Origin: JAOADN01 sp049323795
Lineage (GTDB): Bacteria > Pseudomonadota > Alphaproteobacteria > Rhodobacterales > Rhodobacteraceae
DNA length: 64,000 bases
Assembly (NCBI GenBank): GCA_049323795.1
Contig: JBMOOH010000020.1
Location: forward strand, 106,523 to 170,522
Direction: 5' to 3'
Shown in pieces: positions 27,901 to 36,265 of the stretch. The notes under the pieces were generated by a model, which had not been told where the DNA came from, did no database searches, and saw only the letters and a program-made list of their open reading frames with translations. The position numbers and the translations under genes were made by a program. Numbering within the stretch: the first letter of the stretch is position 1; each line of letters starts with the position of its first letter.

Positions 27901-28554
27901 GTGAGAACCGGATTTCCCCTTGCGCTGGCGGGGCAGGCGGTCGGCCTGCTCGGCGGGTCGTTCGACCCGGCGCATGAGGGCCATGTCCGGATCACGCGCG
28001 AGGCGCTGAAGCGCTTCCGGTTGTCGCGGGTCTGGTGGCTCGTCAGTCCCGGCAACCCGCTGAAGCCCGAGGGGCCCGCGCCGATGGCCGACCGGATCGC
28101 GCGGGCAAGGGAGGTGCTCGGGGGCGATCCGCGCGTCGTCGTGACGGACATCGAGGTTCGGATCGGGACGCGCTTCACGGCTGAAACTCTCGGCCGGCTG
28201 ATCCGGCTCTATCCGGGCGTGCGCTTCGTCTGGCTGATGGGGGCCGACAACCTGGCGCAGTTCGACCGCTGGAAGGACTGGGAGCGGATCATGTGGACCG
28301 TTCCGATCGGCGTCTTCGCCCGGCCGGGCGCGCGGCTGGCGGCGCGGGGGTCGCGGGCGGCGGACGAGTATGCCCACGACCGGCTGCCCGCGATCCGTGC
28401 GCGGCTCCTGCCCTTGCTCGAACCGCCGGTATGGTGCTTTCTCGATGTGCCGATGAGCGGGCTGTCATCGTCGGCGATCCGGTCGCGCGGAGAGTGGCTG
28501 AGGCGGTCGCTGCCGCGTGGACAGCCCTTGCCCGGGGGAGCGGCGAAGGGCTAG
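27901..28554 (+). CDS. nadD: Nicotinate-nucleotide adenylyltransferase
   Basis: 217 residues. Nucleotidyltransferase motif GLLGGSFDPAHEGHVRI near the N-terminus and the C-terminal SGLSSSAIRSR (the ISSTxIR-type motif). It transfers AMP from ATP to nicotinate mononucleotide in NAD synthesis. I preferred GTG 27901, which has GGAGG 10 bp upstream, over an ATG at 27835 that would add 22 residues without homology. It is divergent from ettA and followed 11 bp later by dacB, so cotranscription is likely. In many Rhodobacterales nadD and a PBP4-type dacB are neighbours. Confidence 0.92.
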   Translation: MRTGFPLALAGQAVGLLGGSFDPAHEGHVRITREALKRFRLSRVWWLVSPGNPLKPEGPAPMADRIARAREVLGGDPRVVVTDIEVRIGTRFTAETLGRLIRLYPGVRFVWLMGADNLAQFDRWKDWERIMWTVPIGVFARPGARLAARGSRAADEYAHDRLPAIRARLLPLLEPPVWCFLDVPMSGLSSSAIRSRGEWLRRSLPRGQPLPGGAAKG

Positions 28555-28565
28555 ACCATCTGGTC

Positions 28566-30089
28566 ATGAAGACGGGGAACGGATCGGGGCGCATTTCGCG
28601 GAGGGCCTTGCTGGCCGGGCTGGCGGCAGGGGTCGCCGCGCCGGCCCTGGCGGATGCGCCCCTGTCGTCCGCCCGTCCCGTTCCACGTCCAGGAAAGCTC
28701 GTCTCGGCCTCGACCTCGTCCGTGCGCCCCTTGCAGGAGACGGGCGAGGCGCTGGCGGAGCAGGCGATCGCCGAGGCGAACCTTGGGGGCGAGGTCGCCT
28801 ACCTCGTCTCGGACATGCGGACGGGCGCGATCCTCGAGGCGCGCAAGCCCGATCTGGCGATGCCGCCGGCAAGCACGGCGAAGGTGGCAACGACGCTCTA
28901 CGCGCTCGCCCATCTGTCTCGGGACCTCCGGTTTTCGACCCGGATCATCGCCACCGGGCCGATCGCGGGGGGGCTGGTGCGGGGAGACCTGATCCTCGCG
29001 GGGGGCGGTGATCCGACGCTGTCGACGGACGAGCTGGGCGACCTTGCGGCCGACCTGAGGCAGGCGGGGTACCGGGGCTGCACAGGGGCGTTCCGGGTGT
29101 GGGGCGGGGCGCTGCCCTACCTGCACGAGATTGCCGGGGACCAGGCGGTTCGCTTCGGCTACAACCCGAGCGTTTCGGGGATCAACCTCAACTTCAACCG
29201 CGTGAACATGGTCTGGACCCGGGGCAAGGATGGCCCCGTCCTGTCGATGGACGCGCGGGGCGAGCGGTTCGTGCCGCCCGTCCACGTCGCGCGGGCGCGG
29301 ATCGCCGAGCGGGACCTGCCGGTCTTCACCTATGCGGAAAGCCCCGGCTTCGAGGACTGGACGGTGGCGCGGGCGGCGCTGGTGCGCGAAGGGAGCCGGT
29401 GGCTGCCGGTGCGGCATCCCGAGGCCTATGCGGGCGACGTGTTCCGGACGCTCGCGGCGGCGCAGGGGATCGACCTGCCGGAGCCGGTGGTGGCTCGGGA
29501 GCGGCCCGAGGGGCAGGTGATCGCTATCCGGAAGAGCGATACGCTCGCGGTCGTGCTGAAGGACATGCTCAGGTATTCGACGAACCTGACGGCCGAGGCC
29601 GTGGGGATGACGGCGTCCGCGACGCTGGGGGTCGGCAGTCATGCCGGGTCGGTCGATGCAATGGTGCGGTGGTTCGAAGGGGCGGCCGGTGCCGGGGGCG
29701 TGGGGCTGGTCGACCATTCGGGCCTTGGCGGCGCGTCGCGGATCACCTCGCGGGCAATGGTGGGGGGGCTGGTGCGGCTGGGGCCGAAGCTCGGGCTGCG
29801 GGGGCTGATGAAGGACATCCCCCTGGGCGAGAAGGGGAAGCCCGCGCCGGCGGTGAGGGTGCGGGCCAAGACCGGCACGCTGAACTTCGTCTCGGCGCTC
29901 GCGGGCTACGTGACGACGCCGGGAGGGCGCGAACTGGCCTTCGCGATCCTCACCGGCGACCCGGCGCGGCGCGATGCCTCGCTCGACGAGGAAAGCGACC
30001 GGCCGGTGGGGGCGCTTTCCTGGATGAAACGGTCGAAGCGGTTGCAGGGAACGCTCCTCACGCGGTGGGGCGCGAGCTACGGCGCCTGA
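28566..30089 (+). CDS. dacB: D-alanyl-D-alanine carboxypeptidase/endopeptidase, PBP4 type
   Basis: 507 residues. The N-terminus RISRRALLAGLAAGVAAPALADA is an export signal with a twin Arg, so Tat use is possible. The three penicillin-binding motifs are present: SxxK as PASTAKV, SxN as YSTNL and KTG as KTGTLNF. The long insertion between SxxK and SxN fits class C PBP4. It trims D-Ala from stem peptides and cleaves cross-links in the periplasm. The start ATG 28566 lies 11 bp after the nadD stop. The length is normal. Confidence 0.93.
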   Translation: MKTGNGSGRISRRALLAGLAAGVAAPALADAPLSSARPVPRPGKLVSASTSSVRPLQETGEALAEQAIAEANLGGEVAYLVSDMRTGAILEARKPDLAMPPASTAKVATTLYALAHLSRDLRFSTRIIATGPIAGGLVRGDLILAGGGDPTLSTDELGDLAADLRQAGYRGCTGAFRVWGGALPYLHEIAGDQAVRFGYNPSVSGINLNFNRVNMVWTRGKDGPVLSMDARGERFVPPVHVARARIAERDLPVFTYAESPGFEDWTVARAALVREGSRWLPVRHPEAYAGDVFRTLAAAQGIDLPEPVVARERPEGQVIAIRKSDTLAVVLKDMLRYSTNLTAEAVGMTASATLGVGSHAGSVDAMVRWFEGAAGAGGVGLVDHSGLGGASRITSRAMVGGLVRLGPKLGLRGLMKDIPLGEKGKPAPAVRVRAKTGTLNFVSALAGYVTTPGGRELAFAILTGDPARRDASLDEESDRPVGALSWMKRSKRLQGTLLTRWGASYGA

Positions 30090-30126
30090 CGGGCAGGCGC
30101 CTGCGGATGCTGCCTTAATTCCGGGT

Positions 30127-30187
30127 CCCCGCAACGTTCGCGGGGTGCCAGCACCCGTATGGCATCCGTATGGCAGGGCGCCATACG
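30127..30187. repeat. Cluster of short hairpins and a direct repeat after dacB
   Basis: A stem CCCCGC/GCGGGG (30127-30145), then CCGTATGGCA twice (30155-30164 and 30166-30175), the second copy pairing with GCCATACG (30180-30187) across a 5-nt loop. It lies between the convergent dacB and TerB-like genes, where transcription termination is expected. There is no U-tract. Confidence 0.5.
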
Positions 30188-30245
30188 CAAGGGTGGCGGG
30201 CGCGTCGTTACCGAAAGTGCGGGGAAGTCTTGCGACGGTGGAAGG

Positions 30246-30668
30246 TCACAAGGTCAGGTGCCGCACCCGGGCGCCCCGTTCGATGGCGGCGGCGTGGAGG
30301 CGGTCGAGGCCGAGTTCCTCGCGCACTTCCTCGAGCAGCCTCAGTTCGACCTGGCCGAGGCGTCCGTCTGCCGCCGCGACGTCGCAGGCGAGCGCGTAGG
30401 CGGTCTCGTTGAGCTTCTCGGGAAGCGCGTCCTCGACCAGAGCGAAGAGGACGTCGAGACCGTCCTCCTCTTCCATGATCTTGTAGACGGTCTGGGCGAC
30501 CTCGCGGATGCGGTCGGTCTGGTAGTCGCCGAAGATCGGGAGGTGGTTCACCTGCCGCTCGATCGCGACGAGTTCCGAGGTGCGGATCGTTTCGTCCGAG
30601 ATCGACATCGCGACCATGATGGCGACGAGGGCGTCCTGCGGCGTGAAGGAGGGGAGGGTCTGTGACAA
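30246..30668 (-). CDS. TerB-like (tellurite resistance) family protein
   Basis: 140 residues from TTG 30668, preceded by GGAAAG. Conserved text such as FTPQDALVAIMVAMSISDETIRTSELVAIERQVNHLP and YALACDVAAADGRLGQVELRLL matches TerB/DjlA-N-like helical domains, with Asp/Glu-rich repeats that may bind metal. An upstream TTG would add about 17 residues. Such lone TerB proteins are common in Rhodobacterales and are not evidence of tellurite resistance. It is divergent from lysK. Confidence 0.75.
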   Translation of the reverse strand: MSQTLPSFTPQDALVAIMVAMSISDETIRTSELVAIERQVNHLPIFGDYQTDRIREVAQTVYKIMEEEDGLDVLFALVEDALPEKLNETAYALACDVAAADGRLGQVELRLLEEVREELGLDRLHAAAIERGARVRHLTL

Positions 30669-30790
30669 GGGGGGCTTTCCGGCCAGAGGGATCGGGGCAA
30701 GATTATTGACGATGGACAAGGGGTTCAATAGGAAGCGGGCCTTGCGCGGTCTGACCGGCCCGTGCGCCCTTGCATGTGAGACCCCGAGCG

Positions 30791-32371
30791 ATGACGTCAC
30801 TCCGCGATGCCGCCATGAATTCAAAGGCCTGGCCCTTCGAAGAGGCGCGGCGGGTGCTGAGACGCCACGAGAAGGCGCCGCCGAAGAAGGGATACGTGCT
30901 CTTCGAGACGGGGTACGGGCCGTCGGGGCTGCCGCATATCGGGACCTTCGGCGAGGTGCAGCGGACGACGATGATCCGCCGCGCCTTCGAGATCATCAGC
31001 GACATCCCGACGCGGCTCATCTGTTTCTCGGATGACGTGGACGGGATGCGGAAGGTGCCGGAGAACGTGCCGAACCAGGAGATGCTGCGGAGCCACATGC
31101 AGAAGCCGCTGACGAGCGTGCCGGACCCCTATGGCGAGCACGAGAGCTTCGGGCACCACAACAACGCGATGCTGCGCCGCTTCCTCGACACGTTCGGGTT
31201 CGAGTACGAGTTCATCAGCGCGACCGATTTCTACAGGTCGGGGCGCTTCGACGAGACGCTTCTGAAGGCCTGCGAGAAGTACGACGCGATCATGGAGATC
31301 ATGCTCGCCAGTCTGCGGGAGGAGCGGCAGAAGACCTATTCCTGCTTCCTGCCGATCCACCCCGAGACTGGCCGTGTGCTCTATGTCCCGATCAGGAACG
31401 TGGATGCGAAGCGCGGCGAGATCACCTTCGACGACGAGGACGGGCGGGAGTGGACGCTGCCGGTGACCGGGGGGCGGGTGAAGCTGCAGTGGAAGCCCGA
31501 CTTCGGGGCGCGCTGGGCGGCGCTCGACGTCGATTTCGAGATGTACGGGAAGGACCATTCGACCAACACGCCGATCTATGACGGCATCTGCGAGGTGCTG
31601 GGCGGGCGGGCGCCCGAGCATTTCACCTACGAGTTGTTCCTCGACGAGCACGGGCAGAAGATTTCGAAGTCGAAGGGCAACGGGCTGACCATCGACGAGT
31701 GGCTGACCTATGCCGCGACGGAGAGCCTTGGCTACTTCATGTACCAGAAGCCAAAGACCGCGAAGCGGCTGTGGTGGGACGTGATCCCGCGGGCGGTGGA
31801 CGAGTATCACCAGCAACTGAAGGCGTTCCCGGATCAGCCGGTGGAGCAGAAACTGGCCAATCCGGTCTGGCACATCCATGACGGCAGGCCCCCGGCTTCG
31901 GACATGGTGGTGTCGTTCGGGATGCTCCTGAACCTCGCAAGCGTGGCGGCGGCGAAGGACAAGGAGGCGCTCTGGGGCTTCATCCGCAACTATGCGCCGG
32001 GGGCGAGCCCCGAGACGAACCCGCAACTCGATGCGGCGGCGGGGTATGCGGTGCGCTACTTCAACGACCACATCGCGCCCATGCGGGCGTTCCGGCTGCC
32101 CGACGCGCGCGAGCGGGCGGCGATGGAGGATCTGGCCGGGCGGCTGAAGGCGTGGGACGGGGGCCTCGACGCCGAGGCGCTCCAGTCGATGGTCTTCGCG
32201 GTCGGCAAGGAACACGGGTTCGAGCCGCTCCGCGACTGGTTCAAGGCGCTTTACGAGGTGCTTCTGGGCGCCTCCGAGGGGCCGCGCTTCGGCGGGTTCG
32301 TCGCCCTCTACGGCATCGGGAAATCGGTCGCACTGATCGAGAAGGGCCTGAGGGGCGAACTGGTGGCCTGA
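30791..32371 (+). CDS. lysK: Lysyl-tRNA synthetase, class I
   Basis: 526 residues. Class I signatures are HIGT (GLPHIGTFGEV) and KISKSKGN. The fold and length fit the archaeal-type class I LysRS that many alphaproteobacteria use in place of the class II enzyme. It charges tRNA-Lys in the cytoplasm. The start ATG 30791 is followed by a second in-frame Met (residue 9) that could also be used. The 3' end is convergent with the CHAD gene, 4 bp apart. Confidence 0.95.
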   Translation: MTSLRDAAMNSKAWPFEEARRVLRRHEKAPPKKGYVLFETGYGPSGLPHIGTFGEVQRTTMIRRAFEIISDIPTRLICFSDDVDGMRKVPENVPNQEMLRSHMQKPLTSVPDPYGEHESFGHHNNAMLRRFLDTFGFEYEFISATDFYRSGRFDETLLKACEKYDAIMEIMLASLREERQKTYSCFLPIHPETGRVLYVPIRNVDAKRGEITFDDEDGREWTLPVTGGRVKLQWKPDFGARWAALDVDFEMYGKDHSTNTPIYDGICEVLGGRAPEHFTYELFLDEHGQKISKSKGNGLTIDEWLTYAATESLGYFMYQKPKTAKRLWWDVIPRAVDEYHQQLKAFPDQPVEQKLANPVWHIHDGRPPASDMVVSFGMLLNLASVAAAKDKEALWGFIRNYAPGASPETNPQLDAAAGYAVRYFNDHIAPMRAFRLPDARERAAMEDLAGRLKAWDGGLDAEALQSMVFAVGKEHGFEPLRDWFKALYEVLLGASEGPRFGGFVALYGIGKSVALIEKGLRGELVA

Positions 32372-32375
32372 CGGC

Positions 32376-33239
32376 TCAGCGGTTCGACTGCCAGAGCCGC
32401 CACCACCGCCGCCACCGGGCGACGAGCGCCTCGGCGTCTTCGCAGAAGATGCGGTCCGCGAGGTTTCGGGCGGCGTCCTCGTGCTTATCGATCCGGCCCC
32501 GCGCGTGTGCCCTGACGGCATCGGCGGTGTCGGGCGGAAGGTCCGAGCGGGAGAGGCGGTCGAGCAGCACCTCGATGTCCTGGCAATCGCCGAGACGCTC
32601 GCCGACGATTCCCACCGCCGTCGCGTGGACCTCCATGGCGGCGGGCCAGATCGGGGTGAGGAGGCGTGCGTGGTACCAGTGGTCCTTCACGCGCTTGCGC
32701 CATTCGTGGAGCGCCGCGGGATCGTCCGAGCGCAACGAACGGCGGCCGGCGCGGATCGCCCGCGACCACGCTTCGGCGAGGCCGTCCTCGATCGCACCGA
32801 AGCCTTTGGCCTTGATGGACCACCCGGAGGCCTCGCCCGAGAGATCGGCGAGGCGGCCTGCCGGGTCCGAGAAGGAGGCGGGCGAGGCTGCGGGATCCGC
32901 GGTGGCGTCCGCCACGAGGCGGGCCATCGCCTGCCGGACCGTTTCGGACGCACCGGCGCCGAGGGCGGCGACGGTCAGGGGAAGGACCTCGGCCTCGCGG
33001 CTCGTCGCGATCGACCGGCCGATGTCGCGCAGCGCCGTGTTGGTTTCGTCGAAATCGTCGAAGCTGTCGCGGACGAGGCGGAGGATCGCGCGCGTCTTCT
33101 TGATGGACTTCCGCGCCTCGTGAATCCCCGGTGCCGGCTGCGCGGAGAGTTGCGTGGCCGCTTGCCGAAGCAGGTGCCCCGCAATGCGTCGGGCGGCCCG
33201 CGAGACGGGCTCGCCGCGGCGGTCGAATTCGAAAGCCAT
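32376..33239 (-). CDS. CHAD domain-containing protein
   Basis: 287 residues of helical, His/Arg/Lys-rich sequence. Typical conserved pieces are IHEARKSIKKTRAILRLVRD, ALHEWRKRVKDHWYHARLL and ERLGDCQDIEVLLDRL. CHAD domains bind polyphosphate through these conserved basic residues and are often linked to CYTH triphosphatases. No CYTH domain is present here. It probably associates with polyphosphate granules (family knowledge). It is divergent from the DUF4864 gene, with an AT-rich 81-bp promoter region between. Confidence 0.9.
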   Translation of the reverse strand: MAFEFDRRGEPVSRAARRIAGHLLRQAATQLSAQPAPGIHEARKSIKKTRAILRLVRDSFDDFDETNTALRDIGRSIATSREAEVLPLTVAALGAGASETVRQAMARLVADATADPAASPASFSDPAGRLADLSGEASGWSIKAKGFGAIEDGLAEAWSRAIRAGRRSLRSDDPAALHEWRKRVKDHWYHARLLTPIWPAAMEVHATAVGIVGERLGDCQDIEVLLDRLSRSDLPPDTADAVRAHARGRIDKHEDAARNLADRIFCEDAEALVARWRRWWRLWQSNR

Positions 33240-33296
33240 GCCAGTCCGTCCGATGGACCCGGAGAGGTCCGCCTTGTCCGCAAGTGAACCGAAGAA

Positions 33297-33314
33297 TGTA
33301 ACAGGCGTATTACA
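33297..33314. promoter_or_regulatory. Inverted repeat in the CHAD/DUF4864 divergent promoter
   Basis: TGTAA-N8-TTACA, immediately followed by CATATAGC, which could serve as a -10 for the DUF4864 gene. It may be a regulator site; no regulator is identified. Confidence 0.35.
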
Positions 33315-33320
33315 TATAGC

Positions 33321-33761
33321 ATGGTTTCGATGCCGGAGAGACGCCATGGGACACTTGGCCGCCTGCTGGTCATCATGATGCTGGTGCCTGTGCCGCCCGG
33401 CGCCGTGGCGCAGGGGGCGGACGGACGGGGGATCGAGGGCGTGATCGGGATGCAGTTCGATGCGTTCCGGTCGAAGGACGCGGCGAAGGCGTTCACCTAT
33501 GCCTCGCCCATGATCCAGTCGATGTTCGGCAGCCCGGAGGACTTCGGGCGCATGGTTCAGGGCGGGTATCCGATGATCTGGGACCCCTCCGGGGTGGAGT
33601 ACCGCGGCCTGCGTGTCGAGAACGGACTGACCCTGCAGCGCGTGCGGGTGCGCGACGCCTCGGGGAAGGACTTCATGTTCGACTACGAGATGCTGAAGGG
33701 CCCCGCCGGCTGGCGCATCAACGGCGTCTATCCGGTGCGGGACCCGGGCGCCGGGGTCTGA
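33321..33761 (+). CDS. DUF4864 family secreted protein
   Basis: 146 residues. N-terminal hydrophobic signal (RLLVIMMLVPVPPGAVAQG), then a SnoaL/NTF2-like small domain typical of DUF4864: IGMQFDAFRSKDAAKAFTYASPMIQSMFGSPEDF and the C-terminal WRINGVYPV. Likely periplasmic; function unknown. The first in-frame ATG (33321) or an ATG three codons later could be the start. Confidence 0.82.
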   Translation: MVSMPERRHGTLGRLLVIMMLVPVPPGAVAQGADGRGIEGVIGMQFDAFRSKDAAKAFTYASPMIQSMFGSPEDFGRMVQGGYPMIWDPSGVEYRGLRVENGLTLQRVRVRDASGKDFMFDYEMLKGPAGWRINGVYPVRDPGAGV

Positions 33762-33964
33762 AGCGCGCGGGGGCGTCAGAGTCCCTTAAGCGCGGCGGCC
33801 TATACCGGCTGACCGTCGGATCCGCGCGCCCCTGGTGCCGGGCATCGGCCGGCATCACGAGCCTTCCTCATCCACAGGGCGCACGGGGCCGGTGCGCGCG
33901 GCCGTGCCGCGCCTGCCGCCGCCGCGGGCCGGGCTGAGCGGGCAGAGCGCGAAGGGATCAGGAA

Positions 33965-36262
33965 ATGAACAAGGCGATCACCGATGGACTCGTCCTCATG
34001 CCGGTGCCGTTCTCGGCCGGCCTCGACCGGTGGTCGAGCCAGGACGGCACGCCCGGGTCGGCGACATACCAGGGCGCGCCGAATGCGGCGCTGGTCGCAG
34101 CGGACCAGGACTTCGGCGGGTGCCTCGAACTCATCAAGACGCAGGCCACGACCAAGCTGCGCTACATGACGGAGACGCCGCTCCTGCCCGGCTGCTACCT
34201 GATGGTGACGGTCCGGGTGAAGGCGATGAGCGGCAGCCTTCCGTCCGTCCGGGTTGCCGGCTGGGCCGGCGGCGCCGGCGGCGTCAACGTCGCCGGCGTC
34301 GTCCAGTCAGGGCCTTCGGTCACGCTGTCCGGCTACGGACAGGTCGTGACGGTCCGCGCGATCGTCGGCTCTGGCACGCGCATCGGCGTGGACATGCCCT
34401 GGGGGATCGCCGCGCTCTACGGACATTTCGGGATCGACCTGACCGGACCGAACGGCGGCGTCCTGCGCATCGACGACATCGAGATCGAGGACGTCACGTC
34501 GGTCTTCCTGAGAAAGATGATGGATTGGGAGGATGTGCGCGACTATGGCGCGAAGGGCGATGGCGTGTCCGACGATTCGCCCGCCTTCCTGGCGGCCGAC
34601 GCGGCGGCGCGGTCCTCGGGACGCTCGCTGCTGGTGTCGGCGGGCAGCTACTTCCTCGACGCCGACATCACGGTCGGCTCCCCGATCCGGTTCGAAGGCA
34701 CCGTCATCATGCCGGTGGCGCGTCGGCTCGCGCTGACCCGGAACTTCGACCTCGAGACCTATGCCAAGGCTTTCGGAAGCGAGGAGGCGGGCTTTCGGAA
34801 GGCGTTCCAGGCGCTGCTCAACTTCACCGACCACAGCGAGCTCGACCTGAGCGGCCGGAGGATCGCGGTCACCGCGCCGATCGACATGCAGGCTGCCGTA
34901 TCGAACAAGTCGACGTTTTCGGTCCGCAGGGTCATCCGGAACGGGCAGTTCGAGATCGTGGACGGACCGGGCTGGGCCACGGGCAGCGTGACATCGCAGG
35001 CGACCTTCACCCCAGCCAACCCGACCGTGCTGACCGGCGTGGCCAACATCGCGGGCATTCCGGTCGGGTCGCTGGTCACCGGAACCGGCGTCGGACGCGA
35101 GGTCTACGTTACCGCGGTGAACCCGGGCGCATCGACTCTGACGCTCAGCCAGCCGCTCTACGACGCTGCCGGCACGCAGGTCTTCACCTTCACCCGCTTC
35201 CGCTACATCCTCGACTTCTCGGGCTTTGCCCAGCTCGACAAGCTGGTCCTCGCCGACATCGAATTCCAGTGCAACGGGTTCGGCTCGGCCATCATGCTCG
35301 CGCCGGCGGGCGATACGTTCCACCTGCGCGACTGCTTCATCACGCGGCCCCGGGACCGGGGTGTGACCTCCATCGGGAGGGGGTGCCAGGATATTCTGAT
35401 CGACCGCTGCCAGTTCCTGTCAAACGAACAGAGCATCCCCGCGCAGGACCGGACCTCGATCGCGATCAACGTCAATGCGAACGATGCCAAGATCCGCGGC
35501 AACCGGATCATGCGTTTCCGTCATTTCGCGGTCGTGAACGGCACCGGCCACCTGTTCGTCGGGAACCACTGGTTCCAGGGCGACAGCCAGCCCTCGGGCA
35601 TCCGTCTTGCCGGGCTGGTCCTGACCCAGACCAATGTCAACACGACGGTGACCGGGAACTACATCGACAACAGCTTCATCGAATGGACCAACGAATACGA
35701 GCCCGAGCCGGACTTTGCCAGCCAGTTCTCGTTCGGCGGGCTGACCGTGACCGGGAACGTCTTCACGGCGACCGGGGTCGCGCCCTGGTTCCGCTGGATC
35801 GTCATCAAGCCCTACGGCGCGGGGCACTTCGTTCAGGGGCTGAACGTTTCGGGCAACAGCTTCAGGGCGGTGAACGCGACCGTGGACCGGGTCGAGACCG
35901 TGGACACGACCTTCGCGGGCCTGGACCTTTCCCGGATGCGGAATGTACGGTTCGAGGCCAACAGCTTCAATTCGGTCGCCCAGGCAACCGTCAACCCGGT
36001 TCGCTTCCAGCACGACCAGGCCACCGCGGCGACGACGTGGACGGTTCAGGCCGGTGCGTTCCTGCCGTTCCGCGGCTGGTCGCGCACCGTCGAGGCCCTG
36101 GTGGCGGAGGGCGCCATCGTTACCGCCTCGGGCCAGGTCCGGAGCGACATGCCCTATGTGACGGCCGGGCAGGGTGAATCGAAGCAGGACGTGGCGGTCG
36201 CCTGGCCTGTCGCCGTCCGCGGCAGGGTCAACCTCGGAATTCGCATGGACAATCCGAACTGA
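33965..36262 (+). CDS. Right-handed parallel beta-helix protein, pectate-lyase-3/GH28-related type
   Basis: 765 residues with an AGGA ribosome site. It has an N-terminal beta-rich segment (about 1-175) with the opening MNKAITDGLVLMP. The phage-tailspike and GH28-related signature DYGAKGDGVSDDSPAFLAAD lies at about residues 194-213, followed by long Asn-rich beta-helix repeats (GNRIMRF, GNHWFQG, GNYIDNS, GNVFTAT, GNSFRAV). There is no signal peptide. Proteins like this occur as tailspikes and as polysaccharide-associated secreted proteins. No phage genes surround it. It could be a polysaccharide lyase or hydrolase, or a surface adhesin exported without a cleavable signal; catalytic residues cannot be assigned. 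Confidence 0.75.
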   Translation: MNKAITDGLVLMPVPFSAGLDRWSSQDGTPGSATYQGAPNAALVAADQDFGGCLELIKTQATTKLRYMTETPLLPGCYLMVTVRVKAMSGSLPSVRVAGWAGGAGGVNVAGVVQSGPSVTLSGYGQVVTVRAIVGSGTRIGVDMPWGIAALYGHFGIDLTGPNGGVLRIDDIEIEDVTSVFLRKMMDWEDVRDYGAKGDGVSDDSPAFLAADAAARSSGRSLLVSAGSYFLDADITVGSPIRFEGTVIMPVARRLALTRNFDLETYAKAFGSEEAGFRKAFQALLNFTDHSELDLSGRRIAVTAPIDMQAAVSNKSTFSVRRVIRNGQFEIVDGPGWATGSVTSQATFTPANPTVLTGVANIAGIPVGSLVTGTGVGREVYVTAVNPGASTLTLSQPLYDAAGTQVFTFTRFRYILDFSGFAQLDKLVLADIEFQCNGFGSAIMLAPAGDTFHLRDCFITRPRDRGVTSIGRGCQDILIDRCQFLSNEQSIPAQDRTSIAINVNANDAKIRGNRIMRFRHFAVVNGTGHLFVGNHWFQGDSQPSGIRLAGLVLTQTNVNTTVTGNYIDNSFIEWTNEYEPEPDFASQFSFGGLTVTGNVFTATGVAPWFRWIVIKPYGAGHFVQGLNVSGNSFRAVNATVDRVETVDTTFAGLDLSRMRNVRFEANSFNSVAQATVNPVRFQHDQATAATTWTVQAGAFLPFRGWSRTVEALVAEGAIVTASGQVRSDMPYVTAGQGESKQDVAVAWPVAVRGRVNLGIRMDNPN

Positions 36263-36265
36263 GCG

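Noticed and set aside
30246..30668. Tellurite resistance operon
   Set aside because: Only a lone TerB-like gene is present, without terC/D/E/Z genes.
33965..36262. Beta-helix gene as a sign of a prophage
   Set aside because: No integrase, terminase, capsid or tail genes are nearby. The flanks are ordinary chromosomal genes.
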